Source: DATAUD01 sp036501665 (GTDB lineage Bacteria; Verrucomicrobiota; Verrucomicrobiia; Limisphaerales; Palsa-1400). From it: a DNA stretch of 64,000 nt. Location of the stretch: contig DASXZW010000061.1 of NCBI GenBank assembly GCA_036501665.1, forward strand, positions 80,399 through 144,398. Reading direction: 5' to 3'. The notes under the pieces are model-generated. The model worked only from the letters and a program-made list of their open reading frames with translations. It did no database searches and was not told where the DNA came from. The translations under genes were made by a program, and so were the position numbers. Shown one piece after another: positions 23,284 to 31,848 of this stretch (its first letter is position 1; the number at the start of each line of letters is the position of its first letter).

Positions 23284-24717
23284 CTAATTCGACAAGGAAC
23301 TGCCAACAATAACGTGCCAGGCGGACTTGAGGGAATCCGGCAGACCCCAGATGTCCATTGCGGTGATCACGATGGCGCTGCCCCATCCGGCGATCATCAG
23401 GAACCAGCCGTTTTTCAACGATCCCATGCGTTTCCGCGAACTTGTGAAGTGCAACAGCGGAAACATCGCCAGCGGCAGTTGCAACGCCAGCACGACCTGG
23501 CTCAAGGTCAAAAGATCATTGACGCTGGCGTCGCCGCGGATGCCGATCACCAGCACTGCTGGGATGATGGCAAAAAGCCGGGTGATGACCCGCCGCACCC
23601 ACGGTCTCATTCGCCAGTGCATGAATCCTTCCATCACAACTTGACCCGCCAATGTGCCCGTGATCGTGCTGCTTTGTCCGCTGGCCAGCAGCGCCACGAC
23701 AAAAAGCAGGCTCGCCGCGCCAGTTCCCAGCAATGGAGCCAACGTTAAGTAAGCGATGCGAATCCAGTCGGCGTCAGCGCCAAAGGTCACGGTTTGTCCG
23801 CCCGCAACCGATACGCTCGATTTGCCGTAAAAAACCAGCGCGGCAAGGACGAGAATCGCGGCATTGACGAAAAAGGCGAGTGTGAGCGCAACCGTGGAAT
23901 CGAAGGCGTTGAACCAATTCGCCTTTCGTATTGACACTTCATCGCGCTCAATTCGACGGCTCTGCACCAACGCTGAATGGAGATAGAGATTATGCGGCAT
24001 CACAGTCGCGCCAATGATGCCGATGGCCACGTAAATCATTCCGGCCTCACGGAGGCTCGGCGTAAAAAGCGCGCGGCCCATGTCAAGAAAGGACGGGCGC
24101 ATTTGCGGAAGAATAAAAATCTCGATGTAATAACAAATGCCGATGGTGGCGATGAGCACCAACACGATTCCTTCAATCGTTCTCATTCCAAAATGCTCCA
24201 TCGCGAGCAGCACCAGAACGTCCAGTCCCGTAATGATGACCGCCCAGAGCATCGGGATGTGGAACAATAAATTCAGCGCGACCGCGCTCCCAAGGACCTC
24301 CGCCATGTCGCACGCGCCTATGGCCACTTCGCAGCAAAGCCAGTTCGGCCAGCGAGTCCAGGCCGGGTACCAATCGCGACAGCATTGGGCAAGGTCCTTT
24401 CCGGTGACAACCCCAAGGCGCGAAGCGATAACCTGCATGAAAATGGCCATCAAACTCGCCAGCCCGACGACCCACAGCAGGCCAAATTTATATTGCGCGC
24501 CGGCGGCAAGATCGGTTCCCCAATTGCCCGGGTCCATATATCCGACGCTGATCAGGATGGCCGGTCCGACAAATGCCCGCCAATGCTTCCAAAAACTGGC
24601 CTGAGGCTTGGGCACTTCGACGCTTCCGTGCATCCCCTCCAGCGACATCGCTCCAGAGACAGGCTCGGGACACGGTTCCGGTTTGTTTCCGTTTGCGTCT
24701 GGATGGGGGTCATTCAT
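23284..24717 (-). CDS. mntH: Nramp-family divalent metal transporter (MntH)
   Basis: A 477-residue membrane protein with about eleven hydrophobic helices and a polar 40-residue N-terminus. Nramp signatures are present: SVGYMDPGNWGTD in helix 1 with the metal-binding Asp-Pro-Gly-Asn, and GIIGATVMPHNLYLHSALVQ in helix 6 with the metal-binding Met-Pro-His. It imports Mn2+ (or Fe2+) with protons. ATG 24717 is chosen over TTG 24723. It is divergent from an mntR-type regulator, with a palindrome between the two, so manganese-dependent repression is expected by analogy. Confidence 0.94.
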   Translation of the reverse strand: MNDPHPDANGNKPEPCPEPVSGAMSLEGMHGSVEVPKPQASFWKHWRAFVGPAILISVGYMDPGNWGTDLAAGAQYKFGLLWVVGLASLMAIFMQVIASRLGVVTGKDLAQCCRDWYPAWTRWPNWLCCEVAIGACDMAEVLGSAVALNLLFHIPMLWAVIITGLDVLVLLAMEHFGMRTIEGIVLVLIATIGICYYIEIFILPQMRPSFLDMGRALFTPSLREAGMIYVAIGIIGATVMPHNLYLHSALVQSRRIERDEVSIRKANWFNAFDSTVALTLAFFVNAAILVLAALVFYGKSSVSVAGGQTVTFGADADWIRIAYLTLAPLLGTGAASLLFVVALLASGQSSTITGTLAGQVVMEGFMHWRMRPWVRRVITRLFAIIPAVLVIGIRGDASVNDLLTLSQVVLALQLPLAMFPLLHFTSSRKRMGSLKNGWFLMIAGWGSAIVITAMDIWGLPDSLKSAWHVIVGSSLSN

Positions 24718-24771
24718 TTGCAAACCACACGCCCGTAAATAACTATGCGCTGTGTATTAAGTCAAATTAAA

Positions 24772-24789
24772 TGTTTTAACCCTAAAACA
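24772..24789. promoter_or_regulatory. candidate MntR operator
   Basis: TGTTTTA (24772-24778), ACCC, TAAAACA (24783-24789) is a perfect 7-bp inverted repeat midway in the mntH/mntR gap. An overlapping second pair, AAACAGTG (24785-24792) and CACTGTTT (24813-24820), lies closer to mntR. Position and symmetry fit binding of a dimeric DtxR/MntR regulator; the sequence does not equal the published MntR boxes I remember, so binding is inferred. Confidence 0.5.
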
Positions 24790-24824
24790 GTGTGTAAAAA
24801 GCTGGTCAATTTCACTGTTTGTGT

Positions 24825-24830
24825 GATAAT
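24825..24830 (+). promoter_or_regulatory. candidate extended -10 box of mntR
   Basis: TGTGATAAT at 24822-24830 reads as an extended -10 element; a weak -35 (TGGTCA, 24803-24808) lies 16 bases upstream. If used, RNA would begin about at the GTG start codon (24839), giving a leaderless or nearly leaderless message. The second inverted repeat overlaps this region. Confidence 0.4.
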
Positions 24831-24838
24831 GACAGGCT

Positions 24839-25291
24839 GTGCGAACGAAACCGCGCAAGAAGACAACGGCCGACCGGCATCGGTCTGAATCCACCGAAGA
24901 TCATCTGGAGCGAATCCAGGAATTGGTGGAACAGAAAGGTTATGCCCGTGTCGCGGATATTGCTGCGTCGTTGGCCCTCAGCCGCTCCTCGGTTTCCAAC
25001 ATGGTCCGACGCCTGGCCAAGCGCGGTTTTGTCAATTACGAGAAGTATCGCGGCTTTAGCCTCACGGCGGAAGGCCGCGCTGTCGCCGACCATATCCGAG
25101 TTCGCCATCAAACACTTTCGGAATTGTTCCAACTTCTGGGATTAAGTCCCGAAATTGTCGCGGAAGAAGTCGAAGTGATTGAGCATCATCTCCGGCCCGA
25201 GACGTTGCGCGTTTTCTCGCGATTGGTCCGGTTCTGGCACGAGCATCCAAAGCAGCTCGATGCGTTCCTCCGCGATGCCAAGGACCGCTGA
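24839..25291 (+). CDS. mntR: MntR/DtxR-family metal-dependent regulator
   Basis: A 150-residue regulator with a basic N-terminal tail, a winged helix-turn-helix at about 22-80 (EDHLERIQELVEQKGYARVADIAASL, then LSRSSVSNMVRRLAKRGFVNYEKY) and a C-terminal helical dimerisation domain with metal-ligand candidates (Glu and His in EEVEVIEHHLRPETL). Proteins of this kind sense Mn2+ and repress manganese import. It lacks the SH3-like third domain of DtxR, as MntR does. Start GTG 24839. It is divergent from mntH, its likely target, and probably represses itself through the shared operator region. Confidence 0.9.
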   Translation: MRTKPRKKTTADRHRSESTEDHLERIQELVEQKGYARVADIAASLALSRSSVSNMVRRLAKRGFVNYEKYRGFSLTAEGRAVADHIRVRHQTLSELFQLLGLSPEIVAEEVEVIEHHLRPETLRVFSRLVRFWHEHPKQLDAFLRDAKDR

Positions 25292-25318
25292 TTTAGGTAA
25301 AAAACTCCGTCTCAGCCG

Positions 25319-25771
25319 TTAAGGTTGAACTCTTAGTTTTTCAGCGAGCGCAAGCTTTCGCTGGTTTGCGTCAAACGTCAAAAATTCCCTCGCGCCCAAA
25401 TGCAGAGCCGTGGCGATGTGGAGAATGTCGAATGCTCGATGCCCACCATTACTTGTGCGTTGAGTCGAAATTGTTTCGGCTAAGCGATGAACATCAGGCC
25501 AATCAATTGATACAGGCACGACCGCCCTGGCTTGTATGTTCATCTCCAGATTGCCAAGCGCGGCTTCTGCTACCTTCGGTGGGTAACCCTTGGTTTTGTC
25601 GCGCGAATGGAGCCACACCTGAAATCGAACACTTTGTCGAAACTCGTATAGAAGCAATCCAGAAACGTGCAGTTCCTCCTGCATCGCGGCAAAGTGGGCC
25701 GCTGCGGTTTCGGAATTGTACTGACGAACATAAAGGGCGCACAGAAACGAAGTGTCGGGAAAGGAAATCAC
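25319..25771 (-). CDS. PIN-domain toxin (VapC-like)
   Basis: A 150-residue PIN-domain protein. The four acidic residues that hold Mg2+ are visible as Asp6 (FPDTSF), Glu43 (LLYEFR), Asp115 (HRAFDILHIATA) and Asp134 (FLTFDANQ). PIN toxins cleave RNA, often tRNA or rRNA, and are silenced by a paired antitoxin. Start GTG 25771 overlaps the antitoxin stop by four bases (GTGA). The order antitoxin then toxin is standard. It is also about the usual size for VapC. The exact RNA target is unknown. Confidence 0.88.
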   Translation of the reverse strand: MISFPDTSFLCALYVRQYNSETAAAHFAAMQEELHVSGLLLYEFRQSVRFQVWLHSRDKTKGYPPKVAEAALGNLEMNIQARAVVPVSIDWPDVHRLAETISTQRTSNGGHRAFDILHIATALHLGAREFLTFDANQRKLALAEKLRVQP

Positions 25772-26025
25772 CCTTCCTCGCCTTCCAATTCTGCTTCACG
25801 CATCCCGGCAACTTCCTGCGCCGAAAAAACGCGATCTCCCCAGGTTTCCTTCAACTGTGCTATGATGTCGGGCTTGACGATTTCTCCCTTCTTCCGCGAT
25901 GGGGAAGGGATGAGTCGGGCGTAAGGCTTTCCAGCTTTCGTAATTTCAACGTCCTCGCCTTCCTCAATCCACGCGGCGACACGGGCAAACCGATTTCGCA
26001 AATCTCTGACAGTTGCCAATTTCAT
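25768..26025 (-). CDS. Phd/YefM-type antitoxin
   Basis: An 85-residue protein from ATG 26025. The N-terminal Phd/YefM DNA-binding fold is visible: MKLATVRDLRNRFARVAAWI, then EGEDVEITKAGKPYARLIP, the last block being the typical V-x-I-T-K-x-G-K-P motif. The C-terminal part is charged and would wrap the PIN toxin. Antitoxins of this class repress their own operon; the 11-bp palindrome that overlaps the start codon is the likely operator. A GTG at 26046 is an alternative start but lies inside the palindrome. Confidence 0.88.
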   Translation of the reverse strand: MKLATVRDLRNRFARVAAWIEEGEDVEITKAGKPYARLIPSPSRKKGEIVKPDIIAQLKETWGDRVFSAQEVAGMREAELEGEEG

Positions 26026-26049
26026 CGTGATACAAATATGTATCACGAT
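26024..26049. promoter_or_regulatory. palindromic operator of the toxin-antitoxin operon
   Basis: ATCGTGATACA (26024-26034), AATA, TGTATCACGAT (26039-26049) is a perfect 11-bp inverted repeat that abuts and partly covers the antitoxin start codon. This is the place and symmetry expected for autorepression by a Phd-type antitoxin; binding itself is inferred. Confidence 0.7.
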
Positions 26050-26059
26050 TCTAAATTCG

Positions 26060-27355
26060 TCAAGCTATTTGCTCCTCGCATTCCCTCAGCCGTTTCGAGA
26101 GAAATTCCTGCTCGGACTTGATTTCCGCCAGTTGGATTGATTTCCGAAAATGCGCCGCTGCCGCCCGCGAGTGGTTCAATCGCAATTCAAATTCACCCAG
26201 CACCGCGTAGAGCAGGTGATACGATTCCAGCGACTGCGCGTTTTGAATCTCCTGGGCGGCCGCAAGCCCTGCTTCAGCCCCGCGAACTTCCGCCAAAGCA
26301 ACCGCCCGGTTCAACGCGACCACCGGCGAATCATCGAACTCCATCAGTTTGTCGTAGAGTTCGAGGATATGTGGCCAATTTGTAGAAGCGTAATCCCTCG
26401 CCGTGCAGTGACAGAATGCTATCCCGGCATCCAGGTGGTAAGCCGTAATTTCGTCGCCATCCGCCGAGCGTTTAAAATGATACAAGCCTCGAGCGATCAT
26501 CGCCTGGTCCCATCGCGCGCGATCCTGTTCCTGAAGCCGAAGCAAATTGCCTTCGCCGTCCAGCCGAGTCGCAAGGCGCGCGCCGTTCATCATCAAAAGC
26601 GACAGGAGTGCGTGCGTTTTCGGTTGATCGCCAGCCGGATGTTCCGCAAGCAGACTGGCCAGCCGAATCGCCTCCCTGCAAAGTTCTTCGCGAATGAGAT
26701 TTTCGCCGCTGCTCGCCTTGTAGCCTTCGTTGAAAAGCAAATAAAGCGTTTGCAAAACCCCTTCCAGTCGCCGTCCCAATTCTTCCCCGGCTGGAATTTC
26801 AAATCGAATGCGTGCTTCCCGAATTTTTTGTTTCGCGCGCGTCAACCGCTTGGCGACTGCGGCTTCCGTCGTCAAAAGGGCGCTCGCAATTTCTGCCACG
26901 CCAAAACCGCAAAGCGTCTTCAACGCAAGGGCGGCCTGCGAATCTGCCGGGATCATTGGATGGCAGCAAACGAACATCATCCGCAAACGTCCGTCGGCTA
27001 TTTCCTGGTCTTTGAAAATCGCAGAGTCTGGCGTTGAGCCTTCCTCCTCCATGAGACGGATGATTTCCGCTTCTTTCCCTCGAAAAACGGTTTCGCGCCG
27101 CACCGCGTCAATTGCCAGGTTTCGCGATGCGCGCATGATCCAACCGGCGGGATTTTTCGGAACTCCGTAAAACGGCCAGGTTTGAAGCGCCCTTGCCAGC
27201 GCCTCCTGGACAACGTCCTCTGCCAGCGTCAGGTGCTGGATTCCGAAGATGCCAGTCAGCGTCGCCACCATTTTCGCCGCTTCATGCCGGAACAAGTGCT
27301 CAACGACATGCGAAACTTCCTGCGGCTCTTGTGCTTTATTTTCTGGTGAGTTCAC
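26060..27355 (-). CDS. ECF42-type RNA polymerase sigma factor with TPR-like extension
   Basis: About 431 residues from GTG 27355 (TTG 27403 possible). The first 190 residues are an ECF sigma factor: region 2 (LAEDVVQEALARALQTWPFYGVP, then PAGWIMRASRNLAIDAVRRE) and region 4 (CGFGVAEIASALLTTEAAVAKRLTRAKQKI). A long C-terminal helical part follows (from LYLLFNEGYKASSG to the end), including ALNRAVALAEVRGAEAGLAA, which is the extension typical of group ECF42. That group has no anti-sigma factor and is coded near DGPF/YCII proteins; here a YciI/DGPF gene and a DoxX gene lie just upstream on the same strand. The target genes are probably these neighbours. Confidence 0.92.
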   Translation of the reverse strand: MNSPENKAQEPQEVSHVVEHLFRHEAAKMVATLTGIFGIQHLTLAEDVVQEALARALQTWPFYGVPKNPAGWIMRASRNLAIDAVRRETVFRGKEAEIIRLMEEEGSTPDSAIFKDQEIADGRLRMMFVCCHPMIPADSQAALALKTLCGFGVAEIASALLTTEAAVAKRLTRAKQKIREARIRFEIPAGEELGRRLEGVLQTLYLLFNEGYKASSGENLIREELCREAIRLASLLAEHPAGDQPKTHALLSLLMMNGARLATRLDGEGNLLRLQEQDRARWDQAMIARGLYHFKRSADGDEITAYHLDAGIAFCHCTARDYASTNWPHILELYDKLMEFDDSPVVALNRAVALAEVRGAEAGLAAAQEIQNAQSLESYHLLYAVLGEFELRLNHSRAAAAHFRKSIQLAEIKSEQEFLSKRLRECEEQIA

Positions 27356-27415
27356 GAGCGCTGTTGTTTTGTCTCGCCCCGAAAAACACCGCAGAGACTG
27401 CAAAATTTCTTTAAT

Positions 27416-27805
27416 TTAATTCTGCTTGAAAGGGATCAAACCTCGAATCCGGCGATAGCGCATGAATAGCCCTCCCCAAATCAGAATGCCGACAATCGCC
27501 GGCATAACAACGTCTTTGTCAATCCGAAGGTTCGTGCAAATAATTCCGCCGACATACCCCGTGAGCAAGATGGCACCTAGAACTGAAGTTTGAGGAATTA
27601 AATAAACAATGGTGCAAAGAATTTCAATAAGTCCAATGGGAGTAATCAGGCCTTCAGAAAATCCATATTCTTCAAAACCTTTCACAACCCCAGGAGGCTT
27701 TGCCAGCTTCATGATGCCGCTCATAATGAACAGCAGCGCCGGCAATCCGCTCATGATATAGCCGGTCCACAATTCCTTTTTAGGCACGCCTGGTGGTTGC
27801 AACAT
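27416..27805 (-). CDS. DoxX family membrane protein
   Basis: A 129-residue membrane protein with four hydrophobic helices, from about residue 18 to the C-terminal RYRRIRGLIPF. LFIMSGIMKLAKPPGVVKGF and the block GLIEILCTIVYLIPQTSVLG, then LLTGYVGGII, match DoxX/DoxD-like proteins. Some members act in redox or detoxification; most have no known role. Its context, between a YciI/DGPF gene and an ECF42 sigma factor, is a recurrent one in bacteria. Start ATG 27805. Co-regulation by the sigma factor is plausible. Confidence 0.82.
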   Translation of the reverse strand: MLQPPGVPKKELWTGYIMSGLPALLFIMSGIMKLAKPPGVVKGFEEYGFSEGLITPIGLIEILCTIVYLIPQTSVLGAILLTGYVGGIICTNLRIDKDVVMPAIVGILIWGGLFMRYRRIRGLIPFKQN

Positions 27806-27837
27806 GGGAGTTTGGAGTTAAGGGTTAAGACAAAGCG

Positions 27838-27861
27838 GCCTCGCGGCGCAAACCGCGAGGC
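27838..27861. repeat. short inverted repeat in the DoxX/YciI gap
   Basis: GCCTCGCGG (27838-27846) and CCGCGAGGC (27853-27861) form a perfect 9-bp stem, followed by GCTACC, which is the end motif of the family B repeats in reverse. It is probably a half element of that family, and might weaken read-through between the two genes. Confidence 0.6.
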
Positions 27862-27875
27862 GCTACCAATATTAG

Positions 27876-28286
27876 TTATGCTGTCGCGCCAGCCACTTCC
27901 GCAGTAGCCATCGCTTCGCGCGAATTCGGGCACATCGACGCCACTGGACGTACTTCAACTTTAATGCCGTACGGCAACGCGGGACATTGCTGTGCAATCG
28001 CTACAGCCTCAGATTCGGAACTGACCTGCACATGGAAATATCCGCCAATGGCTTCCTTCGATTCCGCAAAAGGCCCGTCAGCCACGACGCGTCCGCCTTT
28101 TCCTGAAACGATTTTTCCTGTCGGCTCAAGCGGGTTGCCTCCAGTGACTTTACCTGCATCGGTCAGGCGTTGATACCAAGTCATCCACTCCGTTCCAACT
28201 TGTTGCATCTGTTCTGGCGACAGGCCCTTGCACCAATCCGTGCCGCGGAACACGAGCAAATATCCGTTACCTTGATGTGAGTTCAT
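27876..28286 (-). CDS. YciI/DGPF family protein
   Basis: A 136-residue protein of the YCII-related dimeric alpha-beta barrel family. The namesake motif is visible as VADGPFAESKEAIGGYF at about residues 67-83, preceded by YLLVFRGTDW and WMTWYQRLTDAGKVTGG. These proteins are very often co-located with ECF42 sigma factors, as here (with DoxX between). Their biochemical role is not established. Start ATG 28286. The C-terminal 25 residues (from PVASMCPNSREAM) are not conserved in my view. It is probably under control of the sigma factor. Confidence 0.9.
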   Translation of the reverse strand: MNSHQGNGYLLVFRGTDWCKGLSPEQMQQVGTEWMTWYQRLTDAGKVTGGNPLEPTGKIVSGKGGRVVADGPFAESKEAIGGYFHVQVSSESEAVAIAQQCPALPYGIKVEVRPVASMCPNSREAMATAEVAGATA

Positions 28287-28456
28287 GTTATTCCTTCGTT
28301 TGTGAGTTATTGTTTATGATTGTTACTGCATTTAAACAACGATTCAATGAAAACAATCAGGACATTTGTTTTTAAAAATTTATCTCGATGAGCCGAAAAA
28401 GACTTCGTTTTCTGTTGACTCCGAGTGAAGGAGAATGCAAAGGTTGACGCTCGGTG

Positions 28457-31400
28457 ATGGGCAAGATTTCGCGAAAAACCAATACATCGCTTTCGGGCAG
28501 TACCACCAAGTATGATGCCCATCACAATGTACTGGCAAAGGCGTACGGCTCGCAGGTGGATTTGCGCCGTGAACTGGCCGATTCCAAGGCGGCCGTTGCT
28601 GAACGGACTGAAATCCTCAATATCTTCGCCGATTGCAACGACCCCCAACGAGCTTGGTTGCTTCTGGAGGATTATTTCGAGAAACTTTCGCTTTCGCGCA
28701 AGGACTTTGCGACTCACGAATGGTGGCCGCGCCTCGTTTCCGCTCACGGCAAGAAACGTTTGGAAGAGACGGCGATTCTCTTCATGCGTTTCAATCGCCC
28801 GGTGCCAACGGAACTCCAAAGTCATGCCAATATTCAGCGGTTCGTCGAAATTGAGGAAGCCGAACGCGAGCAAAAGTTCGTCCAGCAACTCGAACATTGG
28901 CTTTTTCCCTCTTCACACACCCGATTGGAACAACCCCGCGCGAGCATTCGCGTCGTTTGCGCTGCAACGCCAATTGAGGAAGGCTCGGCCCTGCATGCGC
29001 TTTCGGTGACATTCTATGTTTCCCGGCATCGCACCGGCGAACGAATCAAGACGCTGGCGGAGGTTGTGGAATTGACCAGCCGCGCGCCTCACGAGCAGGA
29101 ACTTTTTTCTCCCGAAGACTGGCAATTCATCCAGTGGCTCTCCGAAACACACGCCGATCCCGAAGGCTTGTGGGAATCGCTCGTTGTCTCAGGTCTGGAA
29201 TTGCTGCAATGGCTGGTGCGCTGGGGCGACAAAGGCCGCCTGCGCATGGGCGAAGCCAGTGAACCGGCTCATTTCAACGGGCACATGGCGCAATTGTCGC
29301 CGGACTTGCAGACTCTGAAAGGCGAACTGTCCTTTACGCAAAACCTGATTTTGCCCGATGGCCGTCGTCATCCGCTGAACGAGGTTAAATTTTTTGCCGG
29401 ACGCCCATCGATCGCGCTGGTCGAGAACACCTTCTATCTCTTGCGCGCCGCGCCGCCAGAAACGTTGCTTAATGCGTGGGCGCAAAGGCAATCGCTGCCA
29501 GTTAGCAAATTAAGCCACCGCCTGCTGACCAAATTGCGAAAGACCAAATCCGAGAGCGATGTCAATTGGGAGCAGCTTTGCATCGTCCATTCGGCCAAAG
29601 CGCGATTCACCTTTGAGCTGGTCGATGACCTGGTGCGTTTGCGATTGCTCGCCATCAGCGGCGAGGATGGGTCGTCCTGGCATTGGAACGGCCAGGAATG
29701 GGAATCCGACGAGCCGCGCGTGGAGGTGACGGGCAAGCCGGTCATTCTCGATGATCCGAGCCTGGAAAAAGCGGTTCAATGGCTGCGACGATTGGATTGG
29801 TTTGGCCCGGAGCCGGGAGTTTGGATTGGTGACGCAAATGAAAATTTCCTCGTCGAAATGGCAGCCGTCTGGCCCGATCGCCCTGAAGAAGCCGAATACC
29901 TGGGCAACCCCGGCTTTCAACGGCTGTTCCTCACTTCGCGCCCGTTGCGGCCCAGGGTGATTATTAAAGGCAGCGGAATTGATTGGTTTTCCGTCTCTGC
30001 CGAATGGGAAGCGGAAGGCATCAAGCTCACTCCCGCCGATTTGCTGCGGCTTCAATCGGCAACAGGCCGTTTTGTAAAATTGCCGGACGCGGGCTGGATG
30101 CAACTTGACGCTGCCGCCGTGCAGGAAGCGCAGGAAGCCTTCGCAAATCTCGGTGTGGAAGGGCTTATCCCCGTCCCTCAAAAGCTGGGGCTTGAACACG
30201 CGGCGCACTTGGATGAAACGGAGTTGAAGCGTTTCGGCGATTCTCTGGAAGCCGCCGCGATGCGGAAGCGGCTCACTGAATTCAGCGGAATCCCCACGAC
30301 CGAACTGCCGCCCGGAGTCGAGGCGGAATTGCGCCCTTACCAGCAATCCGGTTTCAATTTCCTCTGTCACCTCACGCGACACAAACTGGGCGGAATCCTC
30401 GCGGACGACATGGGGTTGGGCAAAACGCTCCAAACGCTGGCGTGGCTGGTGTGGTCGAAGTCTTTCCACAACGAGGCCAAACCGGCGCTCGTCATTTGCC
30501 CGGCATCGGTTCTGCACAATTGGCGGCGCGAGGCGGAGCGTTTCACGCCCGGGCTGAAAGTTTTGGTGCTGGAAAGTGGGGCTGAGCGGCATAATCTGCG
30601 AAAGCAAATTCCCGAGCATGATTTGATCGTCACCAATTACGCCTTGCTGCGGCGCGACCTGGAAGCTCTTCAACGATTTTCCTTCCGCGCCGTTATTCTT
30701 GACGAAGCGCAATTCATCAAGAACCCGGACGCGCAAATTTCAATTTCCGTCAAGCAATTGAAGGCCATGCAGCATCTGGCCCTCACCGGAACTCCGCTGG
30801 AAAACCGCCTGCTGGACCTCTGGAGCATCGTCGATTTCGTGCAGCCGGGCTACCTGGGGACGCAACAGAAGTTCCGCGAGAAATACGAATCGCGCGGTGA
30901 AAATGCGCAGGATGAACAGCGCATCGCCCGCCGCCGCCTCTCGGCCAAGATGCGCCCGCTCATGCTCCGCCGCCTGAAACGCGAAGTCGCGCGCGACTTG
31001 CCGGAGCGCATCGAGCAGCGGCGCGACTGCGAATTGGGCGAACCGCAGCGCAAGTTGTATCTTGCCGAACTTCGGCGCAGTCGCGAGCAGGTCATGGACA
31101 CTGTGGCGAAGCGTGGCGTCAAAGCCAGCACCATTCACGTTCTGGCGGCGCTGACCCGGTTGCGGCAGGTTTGCTGTCACCCGGAATTGGTCGGCAGCGA
31201 TGCCGGTTCAGGCAAAACCGAAACGCTGTTTGAATTGTTGGAGCCGTTGCTCGCCGAAAATCAAAAGGTGCTCCTGTTCAGTCAATTTGTGCAAATGCTC
31301 CGCATTTTGGAAAAGGAATGCGCGGCGCGCCAGATTCCGACGCACATTCTCACCGGCGAAACCAAGGACCGCCAGGAAGTCACCCAAGCGTTCCAAAATG

Positions 31401-31717
31401 ACGCGAATGCAGGCGTTTTCCTTCTCAGCCTTCGTGCAGCCGGGACGGGATTGAACCTGACCAACGCCAGCAACGTCGTTTTGTATGATCCGTGGTGGAA
31501 TCCAGCCGTTGAAGCGCAGGCCATCGACCGGTCGCATCGAATTGGCCAGACGCTGACCGTCAACGCCTATCGCTTGATCGCTCCCGGAACGGTGGAGGAA
31601 AAAATTTGGGAACTCCAGCAGCGCAAGGCGCAAACCATCGCGGACGTTTTGGGCGAGCAAGGCTTCGCGCGGAATTTGTCGCAGAACGATTTGGAATACC
31701 TTTTCTCTGAGGATTAG
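28457..31717 (+). CDS. SNF2-family DNA helicase/translocase
   Basis: A 1086-residue protein. The C-terminal half is a complete SNF2/Rad54-like motor: motif I DDMGLGKTLQTLAWL near residue 650, motif Ia, motif II DEAQFIKN near 748, motif III LTGTPLENRLLDLWSI, and motifs V-VI near 1000-1030 (AAGTGLNLTNASNVVLYD, then DRSHRIGQ). The N-terminal 600 residues are the long helical and beta region found in bacterial SNF2 proteins and have no motif I recognise; no SWIM zinc motif is seen. Such enzymes remodel protein-DNA complexes or act with RNA polymerase (as HepA/RapA does). Start ATG 28457, with a GTG immediately before. Confidence 0.93.
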   Translation: MGKISRKTNTSLSGSTTKYDAHHNVLAKAYGSQVDLRRELADSKAAVAERTEILNIFADCNDPQRAWLLLEDYFEKLSLSRKDFATHEWWPRLVSAHGKKRLEETAILFMRFNRPVPTELQSHANIQRFVEIEEAEREQKFVQQLEHWLFPSSHTRLEQPRASIRVVCAATPIEEGSALHALSVTFYVSRHRTGERIKTLAEVVELTSRAPHEQELFSPEDWQFIQWLSETHADPEGLWESLVVSGLELLQWLVRWGDKGRLRMGEASEPAHFNGHMAQLSPDLQTLKGELSFTQNLILPDGRRHPLNEVKFFAGRPSIALVENTFYLLRAAPPETLLNAWAQRQSLPVSKLSHRLLTKLRKTKSESDVNWEQLCIVHSAKARFTFELVDDLVRLRLLAISGEDGSSWHWNGQEWESDEPRVEVTGKPVILDDPSLEKAVQWLRRLDWFGPEPGVWIGDANENFLVEMAAVWPDRPEEAEYLGNPGFQRLFLTSRPLRPRVIIKGSGIDWFSVSAEWEAEGIKLTPADLLRLQSATGRFVKLPDAGWMQLDAAAVQEAQEAFANLGVEGLIPVPQKLGLEHAAHLDETELKRFGDSLEAAAMRKRLTEFSGIPTTELPPGVEAELRPYQQSGFNFLCHLTRHKLGGILADDMGLGKTLQTLAWLVWSKSFHNEAKPALVICPASVLHNWRREAERFTPGLKVLVLESGAERHNLRKQIPEHDLIVTNYALLRRDLEALQRFSFRAVILDEAQFIKNPDAQISISVKQLKAMQHLALTGTPLENRLLDLWSIVDFVQPGYLGTQQKFREKYESRGENAQDEQRIARRRLSAKMRPLMLRRLKREVARDLPERIEQRRDCELGEPQRKLYLAELRRSREQVMDTVAKRGVKASTIHVLAALTRLRQVCCHPELVGSDAGSGKTETLFELLEPLLAENQKVLLFSQFVQMLRILEKECAARQIPTHILTGETKDRQEVTQAFQNDANAGVFLLSLRAAGTGLNLTNASNVVLYDPWWNPAVEAQAIDRSHRIGQTLTVNAYRLIAPGTVEEKIWELQQRKAQTIADVLGEQGFARNLSQNDLEYLFSED

Positions 31718-31737
31718 AGGATGTCATTACATTTAAA

Positions 31738-31792
31738 GGTAGGGACGCCTCGCCGAGGCGTCCACGGACGGCCCGGCGGGCCGTCCCTACCA
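31738..31792. repeat. double-hairpin repeat, family A copy 3
   Basis: GGTAGGGACGCCTC ... GGGCCGTCCCTACCA with both 9-bp stems and 3-base loops intact; it differs from copy 1 at one spacer base. It lies 20 bases after the helicase stop and could end that transcript. The extended flanks seen at copies 1 and 2 are absent. Confidence 0.85.
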
Positions 31793-31848
31793 AACTGACT
31801 TCTGAGCCGTATTCCGTCGTCAGTCAAATATTTCTGTTCTGGATTTGT

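Noticed and set aside
28307..28897. 196-codon open frame on the minus strand
   Set aside because: It lies mostly opposite the start of the helicase gene and lacks any recognisable domain.
29510..30736. 408-codon open frame on the minus strand
   Set aside because: Antisense to the SNF2 helicase, whose helicase motifs are unmistakable.
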